DNA of 50,624 nucleotides from CAYOWQ01 sp964407695 (GTDB lineage Bacteria > Planctomycetota > Phycisphaerae > Phycisphaerales > SM1A02): the NCBI GenBank assembly GCA_964407695.1, contig CAYOWQ010000015.1, forward strand, positions 1 to 50,624, read 5' to 3'. The position numbers were made by a program, and so were the translations under genes. Positions 1 to 8,073 of the stretch are shown here, one piece after another (position 1 is the stretch's first letter; each line of letters opens with the position of its first letter). Under the pieces are notes generated by a model. It was not told the origin of the DNA. It saw nothing but the letters and a program-made list of their open reading frames with translations, and did not search any database.

Positions 1-137
1 CTGATGGTGGCTCCGCGATGACACCGCAGGAGATGGCCGAACTCTTCGGCTATGAAACCATCGAAGAACTTCTCGACTGGCTCATCAGTCTCGACTTCGA
101 AACGATGCAGGGCTGGCTGCAATTGTTGCAGGATTGA
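1..137 (+). CDS. C-terminal end of a protein cut by the window edge
   Basis: Only the last 44 codons are visible, in the frame starting at base 3 and ending at TGA 135-137. The tail is acidic and hydrophobic, with a likely helix around EELLDWLISL and the end GWLQLLQD. No function can be read from it. The style resembles the 68-residue extension that follows the dockerin in the gene at 47126-48640 (IAWLEQTSPSEANAALGEII), so this may be the end of another dockerin protein with a post-dockerin helical tail. That link is an inference from composition and the Leu/Trp/Glu pattern, because no dockerin lies inside the visible part. Confidence 0.6.
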   Translation, partial: DGGSAMTPQEMAELFGYETIEELLDWLISLDFETMQGWLQLLQD

Positions 138-292
138 CGAAGACGCGGCCGGCCGCGATCGTCGGAGCATCGCCCTGTTCGGGACTTGATGTCGTCTTGC
201 ACCACCAATTCAAGGTCGGCCTGCTTGATTCGCACGCAGCCGAGATGTCCCTTCGCCGCATCGGTCTACGATAACTGGGAGGATCGCAGATC

Positions 293-1405
293 ATGGCTAC
301 CCCATGTGTGCCGGTTGTCATCTCGCTTATTCCAGCGGCCACGATCCCGCCCCTCATCGACGCCTGCCCCGTCTTCCCCGCTGACAACGTGTGGAACACC
401 CCGATCCACACCCTGCCCGTGCACGATCTCTCCGATGCGTGGGTCGCATCCATCGGCCTGAATGGCAAGCTGCATCCCGATTTCGGATCGTTCTATCTCG
501 GCTCGCCCATCGGCATCCCCTTCGTCGTGGTGCCCGCCGATCAGCCGCTTGTCGACATCTCGTTCTATTACCCCATGCAGAGCGACCCCGGGCCGTATCC
601 GATTCCTCCGGATGCGCCGATCGAAGGCGGCGAAGACAGCGACGGCGATCGGCACATCCTCATCGTGCAGCAGGGGGAAAGCGCCGATGATCCCTGCACG
701 CTCTGGGAAATTTTCGACGCCCATCCGCAGCGGGATGGTTCGTGGGAAGCGGGCTCCGGCGCGGTGTGGTCGCTCGAATCCAATGCGTTGCGGCCGGACG
801 GCTGGACCTCGGCCGACGCCGCGGGGCTGCCGATTCTGCCGCTCCTGGTGCGCTACGACGAGGTGAAGTCGGGTGCGATCAATCACTGCCTGCGCTTCAC
901 GGCCGTGAAGACGCAGAAGGCACACCTCTGGCCCGCGCGGCACGACGCGAGCGACTACACAGACCCGAGCATCCCGCCGATGGGGGCGCGTTTTCGATTG
1001 AAGACCGAGTTCAACATCGCGCCGTTTCCGCCCGATGTGCAGGTGATCCTGCAGGCGCTCAAGACCTACGGCATGATGCTGGCCGACAACGGTTCGAACT
1101 GGTACATCACCGGCGAGCACGACCCACGCTGGGATGATGACGTCATCGGCGCGATCAAGAGCATTTCCGGCTCGTGGTTTGAAGCGGTCGATGAGTCATC
1201 GCTGTTGATTGATCCGGATTCCGCGGCGGTGGCCGGCTCGCGGCCGCCAAGCGCTGATCTCAATGGAGACGGCGTGGTGAACGGGGCAGATCTGGGCCTC
1301 TTGCTGGCGGTATGGGGAAGCGGCAACGCCGCGGCGGATCTCGATGGCAACGGACTTGTGGATGGGGCTGATCTGGGTGTGCTGTTGTCGCAGTGGACGA
1401 GTTGA
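293..1405 (+). CDS. DNVWN-motif secreted protein with C-terminal dockerin
   Basis: A 370-aa protein starting at ATG 293, with GGGAGG about ten bases upstream. The N-terminus is short and hydrophobic (VVISLIPAA), a possible but weak export signal. It is followed by CPVFPADNVWNTPI, a motif I associate with uncharacterised secreted bacterial proteins of unknown activity. The central 250 residues contain no catalytic signature I recognise. Residues about 320-370 form a dockerin-like pair of Ca-binding loops (DLNGDGVVNGAD and DLDGNGLVDGAD), each followed by LGLLL/LGVLL and a Trp. The gene converges on the next one, 76 bp away. The dockerin assignment is firm; the function of the body is unknown. 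Confidence 0.85.
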   Translation: MATPCVPVVISLIPAATIPPLIDACPVFPADNVWNTPIHTLPVHDLSDAWVASIGLNGKLHPDFGSFYLGSPIGIPFVVVPADQPLVDISFYYPMQSDPGPYPIPPDAPIEGGEDSDGDRHILIVQQGESADDPCTLWEIFDAHPQRDGSWEAGSGAVWSLESNALRPDGWTSADAAGLPILPLLVRYDEVKSGAINHCLRFTAVKTQKAHLWPARHDASDYTDPSIPPMGARFRLKTEFNIAPFPPDVQVILQALKTYGMMLADNGSNWYITGEHDPRWDDDVIGAIKSISGSWFEAVDESSLLIDPDSAAVAGSRPPSADLNGDGVVNGADLGLLLAVWGSGNAAADLDGNGLVDGADLGVLLSQWTS

Positions 1406-1481
1406 TCGCCGCCGTCGGCCGCGTCCGTGGGAGGGATTTCAATTACCGATGACGTGTCCCATGCGGCCGCATTCCGGCGGG

Positions 1482-3755
1482 CTAGTACACGCACTCTCCC
1501 CACGCGCTAAGAAGAAGGCCAAGGTCGCCACCGTCGACGTCGCCGTCGGTATCGATGTCTTCGATGCAGCCGGGACAGGGGCCCCAGGCGCTGAGCAGAA
1601 GGCCGAGGTCGGCGCCGTCGATCTTGCCGTCGCCGTTGAGGTCGGCGGGGCAGGGCACGATGTCGAGCACTTTGAGGACGACCGTGCTGAATGCGCCGCC
1701 GTTGCTATAGCCGACAGACCAGAGATAGACCTGGCCGGGAATGAAGGAGACCGGCTCGTTGGCGAACACCCCGCTGAGCCCGCCCGGCGGGCCCTGCAGG
1801 ATGGTGAAGGTAGAGCCCTCGCCGGGGGTGTAGATGCCGCCGCCGAGGTCGATGAGCGAGACATCGAGCGTGCCCGCGAGTGTCGCGGCGCCGGTCGTCT
1901 GCAGTTGATCGTGTTGAAAGCCCACGATGGGGCCGCCGATTTCGACCGCCCACGTCGCCGAAGCTTCGCAGAGGAAGTCGTCGACGGAGGCGATCCCGGG
2001 GGAATTGCCAAGGTGCAGCGTTCCTGCGTTGTAGAGGTCTGCACCGTCAAGGCTCACGCCAAGTTGCAGCGTGAGGTCGCCCGTGGAAAGATTCTCGATG
2101 ATCCCGCCACCGGTGAAGTCGCAGCCGCTCTCGACGATCGACTCACCGCTGAGTCGCAAGCGGGATGTGGCCGCGGCGAAGTTGACGGTGCCGGAATCGT
2201 CAAGCGTGGTGTCGGCGGTGATGGTGACGCGGTTGGAAAGGTTTAGCTCGCCGGCCATCCGGAAATCGGAACCTTCAATGCGGGTGACAGGAATGGCGCC
2301 GACGCCCGAAAGTGTGAGGGTGCCGGCGCTGGTCCACTCCCCATTCGGATCATCGAGGTTGACAATGAGCTTCCCGAGGAAGGCGCCTGAGATGTTCATG
2401 TCGCCGTTGAAGGTGTTGTTGGCTTGGTCGATGGCGTCAACGAAGAGGTTGAAGTTGTTGGCGATCGACCAGTGGGTCTGGCCCGATGAGCCGTCAAGGT
2501 CGAAGATGCCGCCGAAGATCGTGGTCGGTCCGTTGACCGCGGCATCGCCGTTCTGCCTCGCATAGCCGCCGAACGTGACATCACCGTCCCAGTCGGTGAA
2601 CCCATCGAAGTCCACCACCCCGTCGGCGAGGTCGGTACCGAACGCGACAAACGATCCGCCATGCACATCCGTGTCCCCGTTGAATTCAATCTGGGCGCTC
2701 AGTCCGATCACCGCCTGGATATCGTTGAGCACCACCGAATCGTTGAATTCCAGCAGCGATCCCTCGCCCAGCGCAGCGCCGCTGGTCAGCCCGAGCGTGA
2801 CAGGCGCGTTGAATTGGCCGTAGCTTTCGGGCGAGCCCGCGGAGATGTAGCCGTTGATCGCGATCGCGCTGCCATTGATGCGGCTGGGCAAGGGCGTGGT
2901 TGAATCGGGGAAGAAGAGGATGTCGGCATTGGGGCCGAGGGTCCATTCTTCGTCGAGGTCCATGGTGAGCTGACATCCGCGGCAGAGCCAGACATCATCA
3001 TCCATGGTGTCGTGCAGCGCGGTGCCGACGATGTCGAGCGTGGCGAACTTGGAGTCGTCGCCGGACGAGGTTGTGATATTCAGGTCCGCGTCGCCTGCGA
3101 CGGTGCCGTCGAGATCGATCAGTCCATCGCCCAGCTGGGAGATGGTAAGGCCGTTGAGGCTGGGTTGAATGGTCGCGTTCACCAGCATCGCGGTGGATGC
3201 ATTGCCGGTGAGCTGAATAACCCCATCGCCGTAGAGCAGCGCATCATCCTCGAGGGTGAAAACGCCGCTGACGAGGAGCACGCCGCCGCTCATGAGAAGC
3301 CATGCCTCATCGGTGACGGTCAGGTTGCTCGTCAGCACATCTTGAGGAAACGCATTGTCGCCGACATACAGCAAAGAGTGATAGTCGAAGCCTCGATCGG
3401 TGTTGACTCCGGAAATGGTGATGCCACCAGGCACGATCAGCTGGTGGTTGCCCGTGCCGTGCAGGTCCATGCCGTCGGTGATCGTGAGTGAGGCGATGTT
3501 GGCGTTCGCGTTGAGGTTGACGCCGCCGTTGATGGCCGGGCCCGTGTTGCCGATGAGGACGATGTTCGCCGGGCCGGGCACGCCGGCGGGAGACCAGTTG
3601 CCGGGTGTGGCCCAGTTGCCATCGGCGACGTTCCAGCTCTTGATCTGGCCGGAGGCCGGGGCCCCAAGAGCTGCGGCGACGGCGATTGACGCCGATAATG
3701 CCATTCGCGAAATCGTCCCCATGCCGGCCCAGTACTTTCGCGGATCCGCGGACAT
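1482..3755 (-). CDS. Secreted repeat (beta-solenoid-like) protein with C-terminal dockerin
   Basis: A 757-aa protein. ATG at 3755 follows GGGAGG at a good distance. A signal peptide is clear (MALSASIAVAAALGAPASGQ). The mature start, WNVADGNWATPGNWSPAGVPG, is typical of secreted proteins whose bodies consist of short beta-strand repeats. The rest is rich in G, D, N, T and V, with recurring LTI/LTV and DLDG motifs and no catalytic residues, which fits an adhesin-like beta-solenoid. Residues about 702-757 are the dockerin: CPADLNGDGKIDGADLGLLL, then a second loop DIDTDGDVDGGD, ending ECVY. Cysteines flank the linker (CPGC). Probably a structural or adhesive surface protein; this is inferred from architecture only. 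Confidence 0.85.
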   Translation of the reverse strand: MSADPRKYWAGMGTISRMALSASIAVAAALGAPASGQIKSWNVADGNWATPGNWSPAGVPGPANIVLIGNTGPAINGGVNLNANANIASLTITDGMDLHGTGNHQLIVPGGITISGVNTDRGFDYHSLLYVGDNAFPQDVLTSNLTVTDEAWLLMSGGVLLVSGVFTLEDDALLYGDGVIQLTGNASTAMLVNATIQPSLNGLTISQLGDGLIDLDGTVAGDADLNITTSSGDDSKFATLDIVGTALHDTMDDDVWLCRGCQLTMDLDEEWTLGPNADILFFPDSTTPLPSRINGSAIAINGYISAGSPESYGQFNAPVTLGLTSGAALGEGSLLEFNDSVVLNDIQAVIGLSAQIEFNGDTDVHGGSFVAFGTDLADGVVDFDGFTDWDGDVTFGGYARQNGDAAVNGPTTIFGGIFDLDGSSGQTHWSIANNFNLFVDAIDQANNTFNGDMNISGAFLGKLIVNLDDPNGEWTSAGTLTLSGVGAIPVTRIEGSDFRMAGELNLSNRVTITADTTLDDSGTVNFAAATSRLRLSGESIVESGCDFTGGGIIENLSTGDLTLQLGVSLDGADLYNAGTLHLGNSPGIASVDDFLCEASATWAVEIGGPIVGFQHDQLQTTGAATLAGTLDVSLIDLGGGIYTPGEGSTFTILQGPPGGLSGVFANEPVSFIPGQVYLWSVGYSNGGAFSTVVLKVLDIVPCPADLNGDGKIDGADLGLLLSAWGPCPGCIEDIDTDGDVDGGDLGLLLSAWGECVY

Positions 3756-3959
3756 GCTCTTCCTCCCACGGCGGTGGCAACCGCCTGCACCAGTCTAGGA
3801 AGCGGTATCGTGCATCGCCAGACATTTCTTCGGCGGGCGATTTCTCCACCCGGCCTGCCACGCGGAGTTCCCTTCCGATGTGGAGAGTCACGCGCATCTG
3901 AACCGAAGGCACAAAAAATCCGCCGCTCCCGCCCTCCCCTCCCTTACCATGGCGCTGTC

Positions 3960-5525
3960 ATGGCACAGCAGATGAGATCCCGTTACCCGTTCACCTCGGC
4001 CGCACTCGTTTCTGCCTTCCTGCCCTCCGCGATCGTCGTTGCCCAGCCGACGACGACGATACTGACGCACGGCTTTTCACCCGACAGCAAGGGGTCGTGG
4101 GTGCAGGAGATGGCCGCGGCGGTGATCGAGCGCGCGGGAGGCGTCGGCACGGTGTATCGATACACGGGCGACACGGGCCGATGGACGATCGTGCCGGAGG
4201 CAGGCGGCGATGGATCGAGCGAGCACGTCGTATTGATCTTCAACTGGGTGCCGGAATCGGCAGAGCCGGCGTTCGGACCGAATTGGAATTATGTGCAGGC
4301 GGCAGGCGATGCGCTGGCCGCGATGCTGCGCGACCCGGTCTATGCGGAGGGTGGGCCTGCAAGTCTCGTTGAGGGCCGCACCACACACCTCATCGGTCAC
4401 AGCCGGGGGGCGTGCGTGATCAGCGAGGCGATTCGCCGCCTGGCGTTGGCGCCCGGGGGGGGAATTCCGGTAGACCAGATGACGACGCTCGATCCGCACC
4501 CGGTGAATGGCACGCTCGACTCGCGATACGACCTTGAGTGGGGCGACCCGGTTCCGGTGAGATGGAGCAACGTGGCATGGGCCGACAACTACTGGCGCGC
4601 GGACGGCGGCGGGATTCTCAACGGACTTGACTTCGATGGCATCCCGCTCGTCAACACCTTTGGCACGCAGTTGAATGAAGGGTCGCTCAACTGCTGTGCG
4701 TATTTCTTTGCGCACCTTGATGTGCATCTCTGGTATCACGGCACGATCGACACTTCGGCGGATGCGGGCGATGGTGAAGAGGACATCACGCCGACGATGC
4801 GGAGCACGTGGTGGCCGCAGGGGTACACGGAAAAGGGGTTCTTCTATTCAGGGCTCGGAGGCGGCGCTGCGCAGCGTCCGGCGATTCCGGCTGGTGTTGA
4901 TCCGGAAAAAGGTTCAGCGCCCTTGATCTACAACGGCGACTTTGAAAATGGGACGTATGCGGGCTGGTGGGCGCACGGCGGCGGCGGGGCGAACGTGGTG
5001 AACATCTCGGGCGACTGGGTGAATCGGCTCACGGCAGGCGCACCGATGGCGACGCACAACGTGGCGTATCTGCCGAATGAGATGCTTGAAGTTTCGATGG
5101 AGATCCGCCGCGTGGGCGCGGGATCGACCGACGATGTGGTGGGGCTCGCACTTCAGCGGGCGGAGGATCGGTCGCCGGTGATTCTGCCGGGCGCGATGTG
5201 GGAGGTGGGTTCGCTTGGCGGCGCGTTTGTGAAGGTGACGGCTATGGTGCCGGTTGAGTTTCGCGGGCGGACGAGCCGGCTCTCGATCGTGCTCGATGGC
5301 GGGCGAAACGGTGTGAATTCGACAGTGGATGTCGATGACATCGCGGTGAGTGTCGTGCCGGGGCCCGCGGCGGATGTGAATGGCGACGGCGTGGTCAACG
5401 GTGCCGACCTCGGTTTGGTGCTGAGCGCGTGGGGTATGTGTGCAGGATGCCCGGAGGACCTCAACGGCGATGACGCAGTGGATGGGGCTGATCTGGGCGT
5501 GCTGCTGTCCCAGTGGACGAACTGA
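3960..5525 (+). CDS. Secreted lipase-like alpha/beta hydrolase with dockerin
   Basis: A 521-aa protein. I chose ATG 3960 because it is followed directly by a signal peptide (YPFTSAALVSAFLPSAIVVAQ), although the frame stays open upstream to 3774 and no strong ribosome site is visible. The catalytic domain follows: an oxyanion-type ILTHGF near the start, nucleophile elbow GHSRG with Ser148, TLDPHP as a likely acid position, and later HLWYHG as a candidate catalytic His. From about residue 320 a second domain starts with NGDFENG...GWW, like carbohydrate-binding (CBM4/9-type) or similar jelly-roll modules. Residues about 470-521 are the double-loop dockerin. The likely role is extracellular ester hydrolysis. 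It ends 9 bp from the convergent gene that follows. Confidence 0.85.
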   Translation: MAQQMRSRYPFTSAALVSAFLPSAIVVAQPTTTILTHGFSPDSKGSWVQEMAAAVIERAGGVGTVYRYTGDTGRWTIVPEAGGDGSSEHVVLIFNWVPESAEPAFGPNWNYVQAAGDALAAMLRDPVYAEGGPASLVEGRTTHLIGHSRGACVISEAIRRLALAPGGGIPVDQMTTLDPHPVNGTLDSRYDLEWGDPVPVRWSNVAWADNYWRADGGGILNGLDFDGIPLVNTFGTQLNEGSLNCCAYFFAHLDVHLWYHGTIDTSADAGDGEEDITPTMRSTWWPQGYTEKGFFYSGLGGGAAQRPAIPAGVDPEKGSAPLIYNGDFENGTYAGWWAHGGGGANVVNISGDWVNRLTAGAPMATHNVAYLPNEMLEVSMEIRRVGAGSTDDVVGLALQRAEDRSPVILPGAMWEVGSLGGAFVKVTAMVPVEFRGRTSRLSIVLDGGRNGVNSTVDVDDIAVSVVPGPAADVNGDGVVNGADLGLVLSAWGMCAGCPEDLNGDDAVDGADLGVLLSQWTN

Positions 5526-5534
5526 TCTCGAGCG

Positions 5535-6827
5535 TCAGCCCTGTTCACCGGCCGCGGGATTTGTGAAGTCGAAGCTCACGCAGTAGCCGGCGCGCCAGAT
5601 CGGGTATTCGGTCTCGCAGCGGAAGCCGACGAAGTCGGCGGCATCAAGCCCCGCACGAGAGAAGAGCGATCGAGTCAACTCAATCATGCGCGGATACGCG
5701 GGAGTGGGTGTCAGGCGGATGCCGGGGCCGAGCACTTGCAGCGTGGGCGATGCGGCAAATCGCGTCTGCCAGCGGTCGCCCGAGTGTTGAGCGAAGTCGG
5801 GTCGCCACAGGTGCACATCGAGCGAAGGAATGCATCTGCAGGCCAGGTCGCGATGCAGGTAGAGATCAAACAGCAGGTGCCGGCAGGGAAAATTCACCAG
5901 CGCCCACGCCTCCTCCAGCGGCGGCGACTGCTGCGCAGGGTGCGGCATAATGGTGCGCGTGCCCAGCATCAGGTCCACGGCGCGGCCCGCCGTGGTGGCC
6001 GACTCGTCGATCGACTGAACCAGAAACTCGTTGGGCTGCTTCGAGCTGACGATCGGAAGGGGGTCTGAGGTGAACTCGGTGAGCACGGACTGGGGTGTGC
6101 GGCCGGTGGCAGGCTCATTCCTGAGGCTGGTGAATTGGCCGGGCGTGGGAGCTTCGCCCTCGTCGAGCCGTGTGGTGAAATTGTGAAAGGTCAGAGGAAC
6201 CGCATCGGCCCGGGCAACATGCTGCGACAATCCGTGGGCCCGAAACAGTTCCACCATGCTGCGATCGGCCGCGGACGACTGATAGACATAGACCGCTACC
6301 CAACACCCGGAATGGCGCCCGGTCAGCTCGGTCGCCGCCTCGAACAAGCGCTTGCGGGTTCGAAGCTGGGTGTCGTCCTCAAGGTCGACGATCCCTGCGT
6401 CTTGATGAAGAGTGGCGTCGAGGCGACGGGTGAGCCGCGACTGACTACCCCCCATGGCGCTGATCAGGTCTTGCAGCTGAGTGATGGCGGCCCAGAAACT
6501 CGCGGCGGTGGAGGGATCGATGGGAGGCGAGGCGGACTCGGCCGCATCCGCCATCTGCTGGAGCCCGCGCACACCGGGCAGCCGGCTGAGCAGGTCCGGT
6601 CCGGAATACGGCCGCGACACGGCGGACACCGCCCGTTGGCAGGTGGTTCGATCGACATCGAGGTAGCGAGACAGGCCGCTGGCGTTGCGGGCTTCGGGGG
6701 GACAGGCGGCAAGCAGGGCCAGAATTTCGCTATGCAGGCGCCGGGCGACCCGGTCGGCATAGGCGACTTCCTCGGGAGAAAGAACGTCTCGAGTCGGCAA
6801 CGGGGAAGTTGTGAGCAGGTCTGCCAT
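5535..6827 (-). CDS. Cytoplasmic regulator-like protein of unknown function
   Basis: A 430-aa protein with no signal peptide or membrane segment. The first 100 residues contain ASGLSRYLDVDRTTCQRAVS, which reads like a helix-turn-helix (a sequence-specific DNA-reading element), followed by a Leu-rich stretch. The central part (LTRRLDATLHQD..., DLEDDTQLRTRKRLFEA) is helical and charged; the C-terminal half has no motif I know. Compatible roles are a transcriptional regulator with a ligand-binding body or a small nucleotide-binding-type protein, but I do not recognise the family. Its upstream region, shared with the divergent gene at 7022, carries three palindromes (6887-6934), as expected for an autoregulated repressor. 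That is inference. Confidence 0.75.
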   Translation of the reverse strand: MADLLTTSPLPTRDVLSPEEVAYADRVARRLHSEILALLAACPPEARNASGLSRYLDVDRTTCQRAVSAVSRPYSGPDLLSRLPGVRGLQQMADAAESASPPIDPSTAASFWAAITQLQDLISAMGGSQSRLTRRLDATLHQDAGIVDLEDDTQLRTRKRLFEAATELTGRHSGCWVAVYVYQSSAADRSMVELFRAHGLSQHVARADAVPLTFHNFTTRLDEGEAPTPGQFTSLRNEPATGRTPQSVLTEFTSDPLPIVSSKQPNEFLVQSIDESATTAGRAVDLMLGTRTIMPHPAQQSPPLEEAWALVNFPCRHLLFDLYLHRDLACRCIPSLDVHLWRPDFAQHSGDRWQTRFAASPTLQVLGPGIRLTPTPAYPRMIELTRSLFSRAGLDAADFVGFRCETEYPIWRAGYCVSFDFTNPAAGEQG

Positions 6828-6886
6828 GGCCAGCGCGGCATGTTGCCAGAAAAAAGAGCCTCACGAGACGGAAGATTTGACTTGAC

Positions 6887-6934
6887 TTTGGGCCGGTTTG
6901 TGCCCAAACTGTTCCGGGAACTGTTCTGAACAGT
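6887..6934. promoter_or_regulatory. Cluster of three palindromes between divergent genes
   Basis: Three inverted repeats lie within 48 bp: TTTGGGC...GCCCAAA (6887-6893 and 6902-6908), GTTCCGGGAAC (6911-6921) and ACTGTTC-T-GAACAGT (6920-6934). TTGACT at 6883-6888 could serve as a -35 element towards the + gene. The elements sit in the 194-bp spacer between the regulator-like gene (start 6827) and the dockerin gene (start 7022), so they are good operator candidates for one or both. The regulator is not identified. Confidence 0.45.
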
Positions 6935-7021
6935 CTAGCACAGGATTGGGCGTCACGCCAGCCCGAATCAAGAAGAGAGATACGAAATCGCCGCGTGCAG
7001 GCGGCAGAAAAGGAATGAGCG

Positions 7022-7846
7022 ATGGCCCGAAATGGAGCGTTGTTGAGTTCGATGGGACTGTGTCTGGCGGCTTCTGCATCAGCGGTTGCGGAGACCAACT
7101 CTGCGCTGGTTGACTTTTCCAGGGGCAGCCAGGGATGGAGCCTGCTGGGGTGGGATACCGTGACGCCGACCGGTGGGAACCCCACTCACCGAATCTTCTG
7201 GAACGATTTTGTTGACAACTTCGGCATGTCGGCACGGAATGAGACGAATGCCGCTTTCATCGGCGATTACACCCAGAAGGGCCCGGTGACGCTGAGCATC
7301 GACTGGCAAGTGAACTACATCAAGTTCTTCGGGTCCAACGTCACTCGCGATCTGGTGGTGATCCTGTACGACGACGACTCATTCAACGGCGCACCGCCGG
7401 CCCAGGTCTGGAAGAACCTCGGCGTGCTCACGAGCAACATGCAGTGGAAGACGTTTTCCACGGATGTGCCCGACGTTCTTTCCGAGACCCTACCGGCCGG
7501 CTGGAACGGCGCAGGCGACGAAGATCCGCAGACCTTTGAGCCGATTCTGCCGGCCGGAAGAACCTGGACCAATGTGCTCCAGGGCGTCGACCGCATCGAA
7601 TTCACGACCTTTGTACCCGGTTTCTTCTATGGATTCACCAACTTCAAGCTGAGCATCGACAACGTGAGCATTCAGCCGATCGTCGAGGCGACGCCGGGCG
7701 ATCTGAATGGCGACGGCCTGGTGGATGGCGCGGACCTGGGCCTGCTGCTTGCGGCGTGGGGCAGTGATGACGCGGATGCGGACCTGGACGGCAGCGGCAG
7801 TGTTGACGGCGCGGACCTGGGCATCCTGCTCAGCAACTGGACGTAG
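7022..7846 (+). CDS. Secreted laminin-B-like domain protein with dockerin
   Basis: A 274-aa protein. The signal peptide is SSMGLCLAASASAVAE. The mature domain, about 190 residues, starts ALVDFSRGSQGWSLLGWD and ends FYGFTNFKLSIDNVSI. This is the typical pattern of a single jelly-roll domain (laminin-B/CBM-like), in which the strand ending in LSIDNV-x-I is characteristic. No catalytic residues are evident, so a binding role is more likely than an enzymatic one. Residues about 225-274 are the dockerin: DLNGDGLVDGADLGLLLAAW, then DLDGSGSVDGADLGILLSNW, ending in Thr. A strong terminator follows at 7881. The gene is read divergently from the regulator-like gene at 5535-6827. Confidence 0.85.
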   Translation: MARNGALLSSMGLCLAASASAVAETNSALVDFSRGSQGWSLLGWDTVTPTGGNPTHRIFWNDFVDNFGMSARNETNAAFIGDYTQKGPVTLSIDWQVNYIKFFGSNVTRDLVVILYDDDSFNGAPPAQVWKNLGVLTSNMQWKTFSTDVPDVLSETLPAGWNGAGDEDPQTFEPILPAGRTWTNVLQGVDRIEFTTFVPGFFYGFTNFKLSIDNVSIQPIVEATPGDLNGDGLVDGADLGLLLAAWGSDDADADLDGSGSVDGADLGILLSNWT

Positions 7847-7880
7847 GCGGGCGGCCGCTGATCGAATCCGGCGTTTTTCT

Positions 7881-7920
7881 CGACGTCCCCGCACCCAGAT
7901 GGCGGGGACGTCGGCCTTTT
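7881..7920 (+). terminator. Rho-independent terminator
   Basis: A perfect 12-bp stem, CGACGTCCCCGC (7881-7892) with GCGGGGACGTCG (7902-7913), closes a 9-nt loop and is followed by CCTTTT. It lies 35 bp after the stop codon of the laminin-B-like gene. The stem core GACGTCCCCGC recurs in the terminator after the next gene (10636). Confidence 0.85.
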
Positions 7921-8073
7921 GAGGCTCTGACGGGAGATGCGGCCCGGGTGTCCCGAGGGGGCCTCCGCCGACCCCGGTCTCACGGAAATTCTTCGGCTCG
8001 AAGTATCCAGACCGACGGTGGGTCGCTCTGCTTGGTGCGCGGAGGCTATCAACCTCTTATCCAGGAGACGCCC

